The notes: generated by a model not told the origin, from the sequence alone. DNA of 64,000 nucleotides from Arthrobacter woluwensis (GCF_030816155.1 NZ_JAUSXR010000001.1:682001-746000), one strand, 5' to 3'. Counted from the stretch's first letter, positions 1 to 7,898 are shown. Made by a program: numbers and translations.

Positions 1-858
1 CTGGACGGCTACATCCGCAACGTGGTGGATGCCGTGCAGAACCAGAGCAGCACCATCCTGACGGGTGCGCTGAGCGTGGGCAGTGGGGCCGGGCACATCG
101 CGGCCGGGCTGCTGCTGACCCTCTTCATCCTGATCTTCTTCCTCCTCGAGGGCCGCCAGATCTGGGGATTCATCACCCGTCTGGCCCCGAAGAAGGCCCG
201 CCCGGCCATCTACGGCGCCGGCAGCAAGGCCTGGATCTCGGTCGGCAACTACGTCCGGATCCAGGTGTTCGTGGCCGCCGTCGACGCGATCGGCATCGGC
301 GTCGGCGCCGCCGTGATCGGCGTGCCCCTGGCCCTGCCCCTCGGCCTGGCGGTCTTCCTCGGCTCGTTCATCCCCGTGGTGGGCGCCCTCGTCACCGGCG
401 CGGTGGCCGTGCTCCTGGCCCTCGTGGCCAACGGCCTGGTGAACGCCATCATCATGCTCGCGATCGTCCTGGCCGTGCAGCAGCTGGAGAGCCATGTGCT
501 GCAGCCGCTCGTCATGGGCAAGGCCGTCTCGCTGCACCCGGTGGGGGTCATCCTGGCCGTCGCCGCGGGCTCCTTCCTCGCAGGCATCCCGGGCGCCCTG
601 TTCGCCGTGCCGATCCTGGCCGCGCTGAACACCGCCATCCGCTACATCGCCGGACGCGGCTGGGACGACGACCCCGCCGTCGACGCCCTGGACGGCACGA
701 CGACGCCGGCCACCTCCGATGAGGAGATCGACGCCGCGGCGGGGGAGACGCCGTCGTCGTCCGCTGAAGAGCGCACTGAACTTCCGGCCCCCGTGAGCGG
801 GCCGGGGACGCCAGAGAAACCGAACAATTCCAAGGAGGCGGCCAGTGATGACCACTGA
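1..858 (+). CDS. AI-2E family transporter (5' truncated)
   Basis: The frame is open from the first base, so the N-terminus lies outside the window; 285 codons are visible. Long hydrophobic helices alternate with short loops. The segment LESHVLQPLVMGKAV and the following GSFLAGIPGALFAVP match the conserved C-terminal core of the AI-2E/PerM (UPF0118) permease family, polytopic inner-membrane proteins that export small molecules. The last 75 or so residues form an acidic, Ser/Pro/Glu-rich cytoplasmic tail not needed for the family fold. The 3' end overlaps the start of ilvA by about 11 nt, so the two are probably co-transcribed. The substrate cannot be inferred. Confidence 0.85.
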   Translation: MDGYIRNVVDAVQNQSSTILTGALSVGSGAGHIAAGLLLTLFILIFFLLEGRQIWGFITRLAPKKARPAIYGAGSKAWISVGNYVRIQVFVAAVDAIGIGVGAAVIGVPLALPLGLAVFLGSFIPVVGALVTGAVAVLLALVANGLVNAIIMLAIVLAVQQLESHVLQPLVMGKAVSLHPVGVILAVAAGSFLAGIPGALFAVPILAALNTAIRYIAGRGWDDDPAVDALDGTTTPATSDEEIDAAAGETPSSSAEERTELPAPVSGPGTPEKPNNSKEAASDDH

Positions 859-2086
859 GGCCCTACCCGTCACGCTCCAGGACGTAGTCCGCGCACAGGA
901 ATTGCTCGACGGCGTCATTACCGTCACGCCCATCGAGAAGTCCCGGGCGCTGTCCCGGATGGTGGGTGGCGACGTGGTCTTCAAGTGCGAGAACCTGCAG
1001 CGCGCGGGCTCGTTCAAGGTCCGTGGCGCCTACGTGCGCATGGCCCGCCTGAGCCCGGAGGAGAAGGCCCGCGGCGTCGTTGCGGCGTCGGCCGGCAACC
1101 ACGCTCAGGGCGTCGCTTCCGCGGCCAAGGCCCTCGGGATCAAGGCCCGCATCTACATGCCGCTCGGCGTGGCGCTGCCGAAGCTGGCGGCGACGCGTGG
1201 GCACGGCGCCGAGGTCATCCTGCACGGTCACAACGTGGATGAGGCCCTGGCCGAGGCGCAGCGTTACGCGGAAGCCTCCGGGGCGGTGTTCGTGCACCCG
1301 TTCGACAATGTGGACGTCGTGGCGGGCCAGGGGACGATCGGCCTCGAGATCCTCGACCAGGTGCCCGACGTGGACACGATCATCATGGGCGTGGGCGGCG
1401 GTGGACTGCTGGCCGGCGTCTCCGTGGCCATCAAGGAGCGCGCCCGTGAACTGGGCCGCGAGATCCGGGTGATCGGGGTGCAGGCGGAGAACGCCGCCGC
1501 GTACCCGCCGTCGCTCGCCGCTGACGCGCTCGTGCCGCTGAAGAAGGTCTCCACGATGGCCGACGGCATCGCCGTGGGCCGCCCCGGGCAGCTGCCGTTC
1601 AGCATCATCCGCGAACTCGTGGACGACGTGGTCACGGTCAGCGAGGACGCCCTCGCCCGTGCGCTCATCTTCCTGCTGGAACGCGCCAAGATGGTGGTGG
1701 AACCGGCCGGCGCCGTGGGTGTCGCGGCACTCATGGAAGGCCGGATCGAGAATCCGGGCAAGGTGGCCGTCATCCTGTCCGGCGGCAACATCGACCCGAT
1801 GCTCATGCTCAAGGTGATCCAGCGCGGTCTGTACGCGGCGGGCCGCTTCCTGACGGTGCGGATCCTTCTCGACGACCGTCCCGGCTCCCTGGCGACCATC
1901 TCCCGCATCATCGCCGAGCACGACGCCAACGTCACCGGCGTGGATCACACCCGCGTGGGCGGTTCCATCAGCATGGGCGACGTCTCGATCACGGTGGACC
2001 TCGAGACGAAGGGTCACGAGCACTCCGAGGTGGTGCTCAACGCGCTGCGGGCCGAGGGCTTCCAGCCGATCGTGGTGCATTTCTAG
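848..2086 (+). CDS. ilvA: Threonine ammonia-lyase (threonine dehydratase)
   Basis: PLP enzyme converting L-threonine to 2-oxobutanoate and ammonia, the entry to isoleucine synthesis or threonine breakdown. The PLP lysine sits in GSFKVRGA (about residue 57) and the phosphate-binding loop is VGGGGLLAG. The C-terminal 75 residues (RPGSLATISRIIAEHDANV) form one ACT-like domain, so the protein (412 aa) is the shorter single-ACT type rather than the two-ACT feedback-inhibited biosynthetic form. AAGGAGG at 832-838 serves either GTG 845 or ATG 848; ATG was chosen. A 70-bp palindromic repeat follows the stop after 15 nt. Confidence 0.93.
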   Translation: MTTEALPVTLQDVVRAQELLDGVITVTPIEKSRALSRMVGGDVVFKCENLQRAGSFKVRGAYVRMARLSPEEKARGVVAASAGNHAQGVASAAKALGIKARIYMPLGVALPKLAATRGHGAEVILHGHNVDEALAEAQRYAEASGAVFVHPFDNVDVVAGQGTIGLEILDQVPDVDTIIMGVGGGGLLAGVSVAIKERARELGREIRVIGVQAENAAAYPPSLAADALVPLKKVSTMADGIAVGRPGQLPFSIIRELVDDVVTVSEDALARALIFLLERAKMVVEPAGAVGVAALMEGRIENPGKVAVILSGGNIDPMLMLKVIQRGLYAAGRFLTVRILLDDRPGSLATISRIIAEHDANVTGVDHTRVGGSISMGDVSITVDLETKGHEHSEVVLNALRAEGFQPIVVHF

Positions 2087-2101
2087 GCCAGGCTCTCATA
2101 G

Positions 2102-2171
2102 ATCTACTGCTCCATACGATGCCGTTTTTCCTCAAAATCGGGGCGGAATGGCATCGTATGGAGCAGTCGAT
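2102..2171. repeat. 70-bp palindromic repeat, copy A
   Basis: Arms ATCTACTGCTCCATACGATG and its near-perfect complement ending GGAGCAGTCGAT (18 bp perfectly paired, 2106-2123 with 2150-2167) enclose about 26 bp. The same arms recur at 7095-7165 and 7741-7810. It starts 15 nt after the ilvA stop and ends 49 nt before the next gene, so it could end or stabilise the ilvA mRNA. Confidence 0.9.
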
Positions 2172-2207
2172 GTTTAAGGGGTGCTCGACGGCGGGTGGCT
2201 GTGCGTC

Positions 2208-2213
2208 TAGGCT
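2208..2213 (+). promoter_or_regulatory. -10 box TAGGCT of the lipoprotein gene
   Basis: TAGGCT ends 6 nt before ATG 2220 and there is no Shine-Dalgarno sequence, which predicts a leaderless mRNA. Confidence 0.6.
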
Positions 2214-2219
2214 CGGGGC

Positions 2220-2780
2220 ATGTCGGGGGAACATACTGCTGCGGGCGCCAGGCGCTGGCTGATCCTGGTCCTGGTCGTGCCGTTGCTGGCCGGCTGCACA
2301 CCGTATGCCGCGCCTCCGGACAAGTCGTCCATGCCGTGGTGGACGGCCGAGCCGACGCCGACGCTTCCCCTCCCGGTACCGGTGGTTCCTTCGCCGGATC
2401 AGCCGCCGCCGGAACCTCCGATGCTGCCCCCTCCGCCGACCTCCGGCCCGTTGATCATGGACACGTCCAAGGTGACCCAGTACGTGGTGCTCAAGGTCGA
2501 CCGGATGACGCAGACGTCGTGGACGGTCCAGATCAGGGACATGCTCAAGGGGAGAGGCATGTATACCGTGCAGTGCCGCGGCAAGGGCGAGATCATGCTC
2601 AGTTTGCATCCCACGGTCGGAAATGACTTTGGCACTAGTGGATCCTGTGCAGGCTCACGGAGCGTGTCCATGGTCAGCTTCGACACCCCGGCCCCACCCG
2701 ACGGCACCATGGATGTGACCGTCACGGCGCCGCGCGGGGCCCAGTGGGCACTCCTGGTGACGCAGCCCACGAGGATCTGA
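2220..2780 (+). CDS. Putative lipoprotein of unknown function
   Basis: A 186-aa secreted protein. Residues 11-26 form a type II signal peptide (RR, hydrophobic stretch, lipobox LAGC with Cys26), so it should be lipid-anchored outside the membrane. Residues 45-80 are a Pro-rich linker and the remaining 100 residues look like a small beta-rich domain with two cysteines (QCRG, GSCAG) that could pair. I do not recognise the family. It stands alone between ilvA and convergent greA. Confidence 0.7.
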   Translation: MSGEHTAAGARRWLILVLVVPLLAGCTPYAAPPDKSSMPWWTAEPTPTLPLPVPVVPSPDQPPPEPPMLPPPPTSGPLIMDTSKVTQYVVLKVDRMTQTSWTVQIRDMLKGRGMYTVQCRGKGEIMLSLHPTVGNDFGTSGSCAGSRSVSMVSFDTPAPPDGTMDVTVTAPRGAQWALLVTQPTRI

Positions 2781-2802
2781 CCGCCGTCGTCGTCCCCATC
2801 AG

Positions 2803-2863
2803 CGCGAGGGAACAGTTGAGGCCCCCACCCACGCCGGGTAGGGGCCTCAACTGTTCCCTCGCG
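2803..2863. terminator. Long perfect inverted repeat between convergent genes
   Basis: 23-bp perfect arms (2803-2825 and 2841-2863, starting CGCGAGGGAACAGTTGAGG) with a 15-nt loop. It lies 22 nt after the lipoprotein stop and 17 nt from the greA stop, so it can serve as a bidirectional terminator, although no T-run follows on the plus strand. Confidence 0.65.
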
Positions 2864-2879
2864 AAGAAGAGAGAGGAGA

Positions 2880-3374
2880 TCAGCCGGTGAACGGCTTGGC
2901 GGAGATGATCTCGACCGAGATCTCCTTGCCGTTCGGCGCGGTGTAGGAGAGGGTGTCGCCCTCCTTGTGGCCGATGATGGCCGAGCCCAGGGGCGACTTC
3001 TCACTGAAGACGTCCAGGTCCGAGCTGCCCGCGATCTCGCGGGAGCCGAGGAGGAACTTCTCCTCATCGCCGGCGATCTTCGCGACCACCAGCATGCCGG
3101 GCTCGACGACGCCGTCGTCGGCGGGTGCCGCGCCCACCTGGGCGTCGCGGAGCAGGACGGTCAGCTGGCGGATGCGGGCCTCGATCTTGCCCTGCTCCTC
3201 CTTGGCGGCGTGGTAGCCGCCGTTCTCCTTCAGATCGCCTTCCTGGCGAGCGGCCTCGATCTTCTGAACGATCTCGGCTCGGCCCGGTCCGGACAGGTGC
3301 TCCAGCTCAGCCTTGAGACGGTCGTAGGCTTCCTGGGTCAGCCACGCGGCGGATGCGCTATTGGTGCTGGACAC
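2880..3374 (-). CDS. greA: Transcription elongation factor GreA
   Basis: 164-aa GreA: binds the RNA polymerase secondary channel and stimulates cleavage of backtracked transcripts. The N-terminal coiled coil carries WLTQEAYDRLKAELEHL and EARQEGDLKENGGYHAAKE, including the acidic DLKEN tip. The C-terminal globular domain carries SPLGSAIIGHKEGD. The GTG start at 3374 was chosen because an AAGAGGAG ribosome site sits 7 nt upstream and the extra upstream residues of the open frame do not resemble GreA. Next to DUF4307 and mca as in mycobacteria. Confidence 0.95.
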   Translation of the reverse strand: MSSTNSASAAWLTQEAYDRLKAELEHLSGPGRAEIVQKIEAARQEGDLKENGGYHAAKEEQGKIEARIRQLTVLLRDAQVGAAPADDGVVEPGMLVVAKIAGDEEKFLLGSREIAGSSDLDVFSEKSPLGSAIIGHKEGDTLSYTAPNGKEISVEIISAKPFTG

Positions 3375-3524
3375 GTGAGAACTCCTCTTGATCAACTGCC
3401 ACAAAGAACCCCGCTGACTGGCCGCTGGATGACGGGCAAACCAGGTCAACGGGGCAAAGGTATTCGCCTAGTGTAGGCAAAGCGGTGGACAAACCAAAGT
3501 CAACGGCGGCAGGCGCCGGAATGG

Positions 3525-3965
3525 TCAGCGTTTCAGCCAGCAGCTGTCGACGACGCCGGACACCGCGAGCGATTCGGTGCGGACCGTCACCCGGCGCTGC
3601 GTGGTCTGGCCGTTCTCCGCGCCGAAGTCCGCCGCATTGGGCGGGACGTCGACGTACTTCCAGCCGACGACGGCGTAGTGGTCATCCAGCGCCTTGATCG
3701 CGCACACGGCGGCGCTGTCCCGGTCCTTGGACACCTGGAAGTCGACCTCGGCGAAGGAGGGGTCATTGGCGCTGAAGCTCACGGTCTTGAAGTCCACCGT
3801 GCTGACGGAGTTCCGGATCGCCAGGAACCCGGCCGCGCCCACGGCGAGCACCAGGGCCGCCACGAGGATCAGCAGCTTGGTACGCCGCGTGACCGACCGC
3901 TTCTGGCGGCCGTAGCGATTGGATAGGCTGGACTCCATCGGCGTTGGGCTCTGGCTCGGCGTCAC
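3525..3965 (-). CDS. DUF4307 single-pass membrane protein
   Basis: About 146 aa: a short basic cytoplasmic N-terminus (RYGRQKRSVTRRTK), one transmembrane helix (LLILVAALVLAVGAAGFLAI) and an extracytoplasmic domain ending with a Cys near the C-terminus. This matches the actinobacterial DUF4307 family always found beside mca (Rv1081c in M. tuberculosis). Function unknown. Start is GTG at 3965 or 3968; the -10 box TAGACT at 3977-3972 favours a leaderless start at 3965. Confidence 0.8.
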   Translation of the reverse strand: MTPSQSPTPMESSLSNRYGRQKRSVTRRTKLLILVAALVLAVGAAGFLAIRNSVSTVDFKTVSFSANDPSFAEVDFQVSKDRDSAAVCAIKALDDHYAVVGWKYVDVPPNAADFGAENGQTTQRRVTVRTESLAVSGVVDSCWLKR

Positions 3966-3971
3966 CACACC

Positions 3972-3977
3972 AGTCTA
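3972..3977 (-). promoter_or_regulatory. -10 box TAGACT of the DUF4307 gene
   Basis: Six nt separate the box from the GTG at 3965. Confidence 0.5.
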
Positions 3978-4037
3978 GTTCCTCGTCACCCGCGCGCTGT
4001 CCGCCGTCGGTGCCGGGCCGTTTCACAGGAGGCCGCC

Positions 4038-4949
4038 ATGAGCGCCGCTGCCCCCGCCACCCCGGAGCGGGTCTTCGACGACGGGGAGACCCTCCGCGTC
4101 CTGTTCGTCCACGCCCACCCGGACGACGAGTCGAGCAAGGGCGCCGCCACGATGGCCAAATACGTGGACGAAGGAGCCGAGGTCCTGGTGGCCACGTGCA
4201 CCGACGGTTCCCGCGGCGACATCCAGAACCCGCACGTGGTGGACGAGGCCCACCCGAAGCGGGACATGGCCGGCGCCCGCCGCCTCGAAATGGACAACGC
4301 CGCGCGGATCCTCGGCGTGCAGCAGACCTGGCTCGGCTTCGTGGACTCCGGCCTTCCCGAGGGGGAGCCGCTGCCGGCCCTTCCGGACGGCTGTTTCGCG
4401 CTGCAGCCGCTCGACGTCGCGGCCACCCCTCTCGTGAGCCTCATCCGGTCGTTCCGCCCGCACGTCGTGGTGGCCTACGACGAGAACGGCGGCTACCCCC
4501 ACCCGGACCACATCATGTCCCACAAGGTGGCCGTGGAGGCCTACCACGCCGCCGGCGACCCGGAGCGTTATCCGGGCACCGGTGCCGCCTGGCAGCCCTC
4601 GAAGCTCTATTACGACTGCGGTCTCGGCCTGGAGCGCATGCGTGCGTTGCGGGACGCCGCCCGGGCCGAGGGCCTCAACATCCAGGGCCTCGAGTGGATC
4701 GACGGCTGGCTTGAGTCCAAGGCCGAGCCGCTGCACATTCCCACCACCCGGATCGACGCCGGCGCCTGGTTTGAGCGGCGCGATGCGGCCCTCAAGGCAC
4801 ACCGCACCCAGATCGACCCGGACGGCTTCTTCTTCGCGTTCCCCGAGGAGCTGCAGCGGCGCGTCTGGCCGTACGAGGAGTTCGCTCTGATCGATTCGAA
4901 GGTCGGGGACACCGTGCCCGAGACGGATCTGTTCGCCGGCCTCCGCTGA
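4038..4949 (+). CDS. mca: Mycothiol S-conjugate amidase Mca
   Basis: 303-aa zinc amidase that cleaves mycothiol S-conjugates into glucosaminyl inositol and a mercapturic acid that is exported, part of thiol-based detoxification in Actinobacteria. The PIG-L/LmbE fold is shown by RVLFVHAHPDDESSKGA (zinc ligands His and Asp in HPDD), TCTDGSRGD and the third zinc His in YPHPDHIMSH. The DESSKG and GLEWIDGW context fits Mca better than the paralogue MshB. AGGAGG lies 7 nt before ATG 4038. The downstream small membrane gene is its usual partner. Confidence 0.93.
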   Translation: MSAAAPATPERVFDDGETLRVLFVHAHPDDESSKGAATMAKYVDEGAEVLVATCTDGSRGDIQNPHVVDEAHPKRDMAGARRLEMDNAARILGVQQTWLGFVDSGLPEGEPLPALPDGCFALQPLDVAATPLVSLIRSFRPHVVVAYDENGGYPHPDHIMSHKVAVEAYHAAGDPERYPGTGAAWQPSKLYYDCGLGLERMRALRDAARAEGLNIQGLEWIDGWLESKAEPLHIPTTRIDAGAWFERRDAALKAHRTQIDPDGFFFAFPEELQRRVWPYEEFALIDSKVGDTVPETDLFAGLR

Positions 4950-5091
4950 CGGCGGGGTGGCCGAGGGGTGCCGCGCCGGGCCATTCGGCCGAGCGGCCCC
5001 GACCGCATCCGACCGGGGCCCGGCCCGGTCTCCGGGCAGTTCTATCCGGCGTAGAATTGGGGGAGTCCCCCAGAACCTGAAGGTGTGAAGC

Positions 5092-5412
5092 GTGTACCAG
5101 CAGCTTGTGCAACTTGCCAACGACCCGAGCCCCAGCCCCCTCCCGGGCCTGAAGCCGGGCCTGACGCAGGACATGGTCACCCCGGGCCTGCTGGGCTTCC
5201 TCGCCACGGCGTTCATCGTGATCATCATGGCGTTCTTGATCGTCGACATGGTCCGCCGCATCCGCCGGGTCCGTTACCGCGGCGAACTCGCCGAGGCTGC
5301 GGAGCAGGACGGTACTCAGCTGGAGGGTGCTGGGCAGGACGGCGTGCAGCCGGACCACGGCTCTCCGACCGTGACCGACGACGGCGAGAACGGCCCGCGC
5401 GAGGCCCGCTGA
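5092..5412 (+). CDS. Small single-pass membrane protein downstream of mca
   Basis: 106 aa with GTG start; one transmembrane helix (LLGFLATAFIVIIMAFLIVD) preceded by a Pro-rich periplasmic stretch and followed by an Arg-rich then acidic cytoplasmic tail. It occupies the position of Rv1083 next to mca. Function unknown. A TAGAAT -10 box at about 5052 upstream suggests it has its own promoter. Confidence 0.75.
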   Translation: MYQQLVQLANDPSPSPLPGLKPGLTQDMVTPGLLGFLATAFIVIIMAFLIVDMVRRIRRVRYRGELAEAAEQDGTQLEGAGQDGVQPDHGSPTVTDDGENGPREAR

Positions 5413-5443
5413 GCCCGGTGCTCCACTAAGCCCGGTGATCCAC
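5410..5443 (+). repeat. 17-bp tandem duplication beginning at the stop codon
   Basis: TGAGCCCGGTGCTCCAC is followed directly by TAAGCCCGGTGATCCAC and a third TGAGCCG start. The first TGA is the stop of the membrane protein gene. Confidence 0.8.
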
Positions 5444-5467
5444 TGAGCCGCGCGCCCCTGAAGCGCG

Positions 5468-5505
5468 GAGACGCGCCGGGGCGCCCCGGCGTCGTCGCGC
5501 GTCTC
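5468..5505. terminator. Bidirectional hairpin terminator
   Basis: GAGACGCG (5468-5475) pairs with CGCGTCTC (5498-5505) around the inner stem CCGGGG-CG-CCCCGG, between two convergent genes. Confidence 0.6.
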
Positions 5506-5524
5506 TAAGGTCAGTCCGTGAGGG

Positions 5525-5992
5525 TCAGTCCGAGGACGGCGCGCGGCTTCCCAGGCGCTGCGCCACGTTGGCGCTGAGGTGTTCCAGGGAGTCCTTGAGC
5601 GTCTGGAATTCCTCCGTGTCGAGGGCCATGGCGTCCGCGATCGCATCCGGCACCGTGACCGCCTTGTCCCGGAGGTGCTGCCCGGCATTCGTGAGGTTCA
5701 CCTGGACGCTCCGCTGGTCCTCCGGGACCTTCTCGCGGATGACCAGTCCCGTCGCTTCGAGCCTCTTGATGAGCGGGGTGACGGTGCCGTAGTCCAGGCC
5801 CAGTTTCTCGCCCAGCTCACCCATGGTCTGGGGCGCCTTCTCCCAGAGCGCGAGCATCGCCACGTACTGGGGGTACGTGAGCCCGAGGGTGTCGAGGATC
5901 GGGCGGTAGGCCGCCGTCACGAGGCGCTGTGCGGTGTAGAGGGAGAAGCACAGCTGGTCGCCTAGATCGAGGCCGTGTTGAGGTGTCGCCAT
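5525..5992 (-). CDS. ohrR: MarR-family regulator, OhrR type
   Basis: 155-aa winged-helix repressor. LCFSLYTAQRLVTAAYRPIL and LTYPQYVAMLALWE are the OhrR signature. Cys15 (GDQLC) corresponds to the peroxide-sensing cysteine of Bacillus OhrR, whose oxidation by organic hydroperoxides releases DNA; no second conserved Cys is visible, suggesting the one-Cys class. The wing helix is DYGTVTPLIKRLEATGLV. Start ATG 5992 gives the family length. It is divergent from an alpha/beta hydrolase, not from ohr, with three palindromic sites between them, so it likely represses itself and the hydrolase. The inducer is inferred. Confidence 0.85.
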   Translation of the reverse strand: MATPQHGLDLGDQLCFSLYTAQRLVTAAYRPILDTLGLTYPQYVAMLALWEKAPQTMGELGEKLGLDYGTVTPLIKRLEATGLVIREKVPEDQRSVQVNLTNAGQHLRDKAVTVPDAIADAMALDTEEFQTLKDSLEHLSANVAQRLGSRAPSSD

Positions 5993-6006
5993 ACGTCCAC
6001 GGTACA

Positions 6007-6079
6007 ACTTGCGCGCAAGTTTTTTCGATAGATACCTTGCGCGCAAGGTGAAACTCGGATAGGTTCCTTGCGTGCAAGG
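6007..6079. promoter_or_regulatory. Three palindromic operators for the divergent MarR regulator
   Basis: ACTTGCGCGCAAGT (6007-6020), ACCTTGCGCGCAAGGT (6034-6049) and CCTTGCGTGCAAGG (6066-6079). Centres are 28 and 31 bp apart, close to three helical turns, so bound dimers would lie on one face. Sites 2 and 3 overlap the hydrolase promoter; site 1 lies 15 bp upstream of the regulator start codon. Confidence 0.85.
6038..6065 (+). promoter_or_regulatory. Promoter of the alpha/beta hydrolase gene
   Basis: -35 TTGCGC (6038-6043), 16-bp spacer, -10 TAGGTT (6060-6065). The -35 box lies inside operator 2 and the start site inside operator 3, so repressor binding would block polymerase. Confidence 0.55.
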
Positions 6080-6113
6080 TAATTTGCGCACCATTGATCA
6101 AGGAGTGAACGCC

Positions 6114-7058
6114 ATGTCCCAGCCGATCCTGGAAACCGCCGCCGCCGAGTTCGCGGCCGCCACCGCTGAGCCTCCGTACCTCTTCGACCTCGGCCCCGTG
6201 GAAGGGCGCAAGGCTGTCCTTGACGTGCAGTCCGGTGAGGGCGTCGAGAAGCCGGCCATCGATGAGGAATGGGTGGAGATCGGCGGCGACCGGCCGCTGT
6301 CCGCTCGCATCGTCCGCCCCGCAGGGGCTACCGGGACCCTGCCGGTCGTGCTGTACACGCACGGCGCCGGCTGGGTGTTCGGCAATGCGGCGACGCATGA
6401 CCGTCTGGTCCGTGAGCTCGCCGTGGGAGTGGGCGCCGCCGTCGTCTTCCCGGAGTACGATCTGTCGCCCGAGGCGCGCTACCCGCACGCGATCGAGCAG
6501 AACTTCGCCACGGCGCGCTGGATCGTGGAGCACGGTGCGGAGAAGGGGCTGGACGGTTCGCGTCTCGCGATCTCCGGCGACTCCGTGGGCGGCAACATGG
6601 CGACCGTCCTGACCCTGATGGCCAAGGAGCGGGGCGGGGTCGAGTTCAAGCAGCAGGTGCTGTTCTATCCGGTGACCGACGCGTCGTTCGACACCGAGTC
6701 CTACCGCCAGTTCGCCGAGGGGTACTTCCTGCGGCGCGACGCCATGCAGTGGTTCTGGGATCAGTACACCACCGACGAGGCCGAGCGGAACCAGATCACT
6801 GCTTCCCCGCTGCGGGCCACCACGGAGGAACTTGCCGGGCTCCCGCCTGCGCTCGTGATCACCGCTGAAGCCGACGTCCTGCGTGACGAGGGCGAGGCCT
6901 ACGCGGCCAAGCTGCGCGAAGCCGGCGTCCCGGTCACCCAGATCAGGGTGGGCGGCGTCATCCATGACTTCGTGATGCTGGACGCTCTGCGCAATACCCA
7001 CGGTGCGCGCGCGGCCATGGAGCTGGCGATCAGCACGTTGAAGTCGGCGCTGGTCTGA
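6114..7058 (+). CDS. Alpha/beta hydrolase (HSL-type esterase)
   Basis: 314-aa cytoplasmic serine esterase. The oxyanion-hole motif is HGAGW (83-87, usual HGGGW), the nucleophile Ser157 is in GDSVGGN, and Asp254 (ADVLRDEG) and His284 (IHDF) complete the triad, as in bacterial hormone-sensitive-lipase-like enzymes. AAGGAG lies 8 nt before ATG 6114. An N-terminal cap of 75 residues is present. It faces an OhrR-type regulator, which suggests induction by oxidised lipid or organic peroxide stress; the substrate is unknown. Confidence 0.87.
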   Translation: MSQPILETAAAEFAAATAEPPYLFDLGPVEGRKAVLDVQSGEGVEKPAIDEEWVEIGGDRPLSARIVRPAGATGTLPVVLYTHGAGWVFGNAATHDRLVRELAVGVGAAVVFPEYDLSPEARYPHAIEQNFATARWIVEHGAEKGLDGSRLAISGDSVGGNMATVLTLMAKERGGVEFKQQVLFYPVTDASFDTESYRQFAEGYFLRRDAMQWFWDQYTTDEAERNQITASPLRATTEELAGLPPALVITAEADVLRDEGEAYAAKLREAGVPVTQIRVGGVIHDFVMLDALRNTHGARAAMELAISTLKSALV

Positions 7059-7094
7059 GTCTGACTGCTCCCGCTCGATCGACTGCCCGGCCTG

Positions 7095-7165
7095 ATCGAC
7101 TGCTCCATAGGGTGCTGAAATCCCTCGATATGAGGGGCGAAATGACATCCTGTGGAGCAGTCGAT
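7095..7165. repeat. 70-bp palindromic repeat, copy B
   Basis: Arms ATCGACTGCTCCATAGGGTG (7095-7114) and CATCCTGTGGAGCAGTCGAT (7146-7165) pair with two G-T type differences. It begins 36 nt after the hydrolase stop; an inner TCCCTC/GAGGGG stem may extend the hairpin. Confidence 0.9.
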
Positions 7166-7223
7166 GTTCGGGTGGAGCGGGGCCGGTGTGGTGGAGATTC
7201 CTCGCCGCGCCGGCTCCGCGGTT

Positions 7224-7229
7224 TACGAT
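7224..7229 (+). promoter_or_regulatory. -10 box TACGAT of the 162-aa membrane protein gene
   Basis: Seven nt separate it from ATG 7237. Confidence 0.45.
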
Positions 7230-7236
7230 GAGCCGC

Positions 7237-7725
7237 ATGACAAGCCGCGCCCCGAAGCCGACGTCCGCGCGCGAGCCCGCCCCGCGGAAGCCGAGCCTGG
7301 GGTCGGTGGTGTGGGGGACACTGCTCACGATCGGCCTCACGGCGGCCCTCACCTTTGCCGTGACGTTCGACCCGCCGAGCCGGAAGAACACCTATATCGA
7401 CCCTGAGACGAGTGCCCAGGTGGCGCTGGTCGCCGGGGTCATTGCGCTCGCCGCGCTGCTCATCAGCCTGCTCGCCGTGCAGATCGCCTCGATCGAGGGC
7501 TCCCGGGTCGGCGAGGTCTGTGTGATCACGGTGTCGGTCTTCGTGGTCGGGATCGGGGTGTACCGGGCGACCGTCGGGACCGGCGACAGCCGCGGCTTCA
7601 CGGCGTCCGATCTGAGCTGGTGGCTGACGATAGAGGCCGTGATCGTGCTCCTGATGCTCGGGCTGGTCATCCGATGCGACCGACGACGCCGGTCGGGGAC
7701 TCCCGTGGCGAAGCGCCGTCGGTGA
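7237..7725 (+). CDS. Four-helix membrane protein of unknown function
   Basis: 162 aa. A basic, Pro-rich N-terminus (RAPKPTSAREPAPRKPS) precedes four predicted transmembrane segments: VVWGTLLTIGLTAALTFAV, VALVAGVIALAALLISLLAV, VCVITVSVFVVGIGVYRA and IEAVIVLLMLGLVIRC, with an Arg-rich C-terminus. I do not recognise a family. It is flanked on both sides by copies of the same 70-bp palindrome, so this gene with its repeats may be a unit of insertion. Confidence 0.6.
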   Translation: MTSRAPKPTSAREPAPRKPSLGSVVWGTLLTIGLTAALTFAVTFDPPSRKNTYIDPETSAQVALVAGVIALAALLISLLAVQIASIEGSRVGEVCVITVSVFVVGIGVYRATVGTGDSRGFTASDLSWWLTIEAVIVLLMLGLVIRCDRRRRSGTPVAKRRR

Positions 7726-7740
7726 TCCCCTCCATCCCCT

Positions 7741-7810
7741 ATCGACTGCTCCATACGATGCCGAAATCTCCAGAATCGAGGGGAAAACGACATCCTATGG
7801 AGCAGTCGAT
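7741..7810. repeat. 70-bp palindromic repeat, copy C
   Basis: Arms ATCGACTGCTCCATACGATG (7741-7760) and CATCCTATGGAGCAGTCGAT (7791-7810) differ at one position. It begins 15 nt after the membrane protein stop, the same distance as copy A from ilvA. Confidence 0.9.
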
Positions 7811-7898
7811 CGGGGTGGGGTCGGGGGGTGGGGGTGGGGGCAGTCGTGAGTGCGGCCCGTTCGTGACGCCCCCGTCGCCAGGGCCGGCCGCGCCGGGC

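Noticed and set aside
2102..2171. An insertion sequence end
   Set aside because: Arms are inverted around only 30 bp and no transposase lies between any pair of copies; a non-autonomous element remains possible.
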